Below are positions 6,052 through 6,551 of a stretch of DNA of 6,551 nucleotides, in pieces. The translations under genes and the position numbers were made by a program. Within the stretch, counting starts at the first letter, position 1; every line of letters starts with the position of its first letter. Source of the stretch: Defluviitaleaceae bacterium (lineage in GTDB: Bacteria; Bacillota; Clostridia; Lachnospirales; WRAX01); the NCBI GenBank assembly GCA_009784355.1, contig WRBU01000066.1, positions 1-6,551 of the forward strand, read 5' to 3'. A model generated the notes under the pieces. It did no database searches. It saw nothing but the letters and a program-made list of their open reading frames with translations, and was not told the origin of the DNA.

Positions 6052-6551
6052 ATGTCCCGCAAAAAATTATTTATAATATCATTCTCGTCAACGGTGGTTT
6101 TAATCGCAGTTATTCTAGGTATTTTCGTACTGATTGCAAATAATAGAGTGGATGAATACGACGAGCAGGTGAAATTGCAGCTGAATTTGGAAAATTTGCC
6201 TGAAAAATTTGCTATGCAGCCAGAATGGCTGCCAGAGCCTTCGGTACATTTTGCCCGTCTTGCATTTGTGGGTGATATTATGGTGCATCAAGAGCAGCTT
6301 AATGCAGCTAGAGTTTCGCCGGGGGTCTATGATTTTAATTATAAATTCCGCTACATATACCCATTTTTGCAAGGGGCGGATTTTACCCTTGGCAACTTGG
6401 AAACAACCCTTGTACCGCCGCACCGTGGCTTTGCGGGTTGGCCGCTGTTCCGCACTCCCGCAAGCATGGCGGATGCTCTTATAAACGCTGGATTTGATAT
6501 GGTTACAACGGGTAACAATCACAGCTTTGATGATTTTGTTCCGGGGGTTCG
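6052..6551 (+). CDS. Membrane-anchored CapA-family (PGA_cap) protein, 5' part
   Basis: The frame is open from ATG 6052 to the window end (166 complete codons), so the 3' part is missing. Residues 1-7 are basic (MSRKKLF), and 8-29 form one hydrophobic segment, predicting an N-in, C-out membrane anchor or uncleaved signal. The CapA/metallophosphatase-like domain starts near 69: RLAFVGDIMVH (69-79, with the G-D of the metal site), YPFLQGADFTLGNLETTL (103-120, N-x-E) and FRTPASMADALINAGFDMVT followed by GNNHSFD (133-160). These match the conserved blocks of the family that includes poly-gamma-glutamate capsule protein CapA. Many members sit in genomes without any capsule operon, and no capBC genes are seen here, so a poly-glutamate role is not implied; a cell-surface role is likely. 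It follows the GNAT gene by 16 nt. Confidence 0.87.
   Translation, partial: MSRKKLFIISFSSTVVLIAVILGIFVLIANNRVDEYDEQVKLQLNLENLPEKFAMQPEWLPEPSVHFARLAFVGDIMVHQEQLNAARVSPGVYDFNYKFRYIYPFLQGADFTLGNLETTLVPPHRGFAGWPLFRTPASMADALINAGFDMVTTGNNHSFDDFVPGV

Noticed and set aside
6115..6522. 135-codon open frame on the minus strand
   Set aside because: It is antisense to the CapA-family gene, whose + strand frame has clear family motifs and a good ribosome site; the minus frame shows no recognisable domain.

Overview
The window looks like chromosomal DNA from an anaerobic, amino-acid-fermenting member of the Firmicutes (Clostridia-like). The grounds are the ornithine-fermentation genes related to those of Clostridium sticklandii, strong AGGAGG-type ribosome binding sites, moderately AT-rich coding DNA with frequent ATA and TTG codons, and tight co-directional packing. 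Genus and species cannot be fixed from this sequence. All seven genes are on the + strand, and the longest gap between genes is 49 nt, so no stretch over 300 nt lacks a gene.

Region 1 (1-4988) is part of an oxidative ornithine degradation operon. It holds the 3' end of ortA, complete ortB (the two subunits of 2-amino-4-ketopentanoate thiolase), oraS (small subunit of D-ornithine 4,5-aminomutase), a SagB/ThcOx-type nitroreductase-fold flavoprotein gene, and oraE (large, PLP- and adenosylcobalamin-binding subunit of the aminomutase). OraS/OraE converts D-ornithine to 2,4-diaminopentanoate. A dehydrogenase (Ord, not in the window) oxidises that to 2-amino-4-ketopentanoate, and OrtA/OrtB cleaves it with CoA to alanine and acetyl-CoA. 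The odd point is the flavoprotein gene placed between the genes for two subunits of one enzyme. A second notable point is a near-consensus extended -10 promoter in the last codons of ortB, just upstream of oraS.

Region 2 (5003-6551) follows after only 14 nt with no visible terminator, but its content is of another kind. It encodes a small lipoprotein with a copper-amine-oxidase-N-like repeat domain, a GNAT acetyltransferase whose start overlaps the lipoprotein stop, and the first 166 codons of a membrane-anchored CapA-family protein that runs off the window end. These look like cell-envelope or housekeeping genes and may be read through from the ornithine operon or have their own promoter; the sequence does not settle this.

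No RNA genes, mobile elements, CRISPR arrays or convincing terminators were seen. Racemase, Ord, transporter and aminomutase-reactivase genes, which would complete the pathway, are not in the window.
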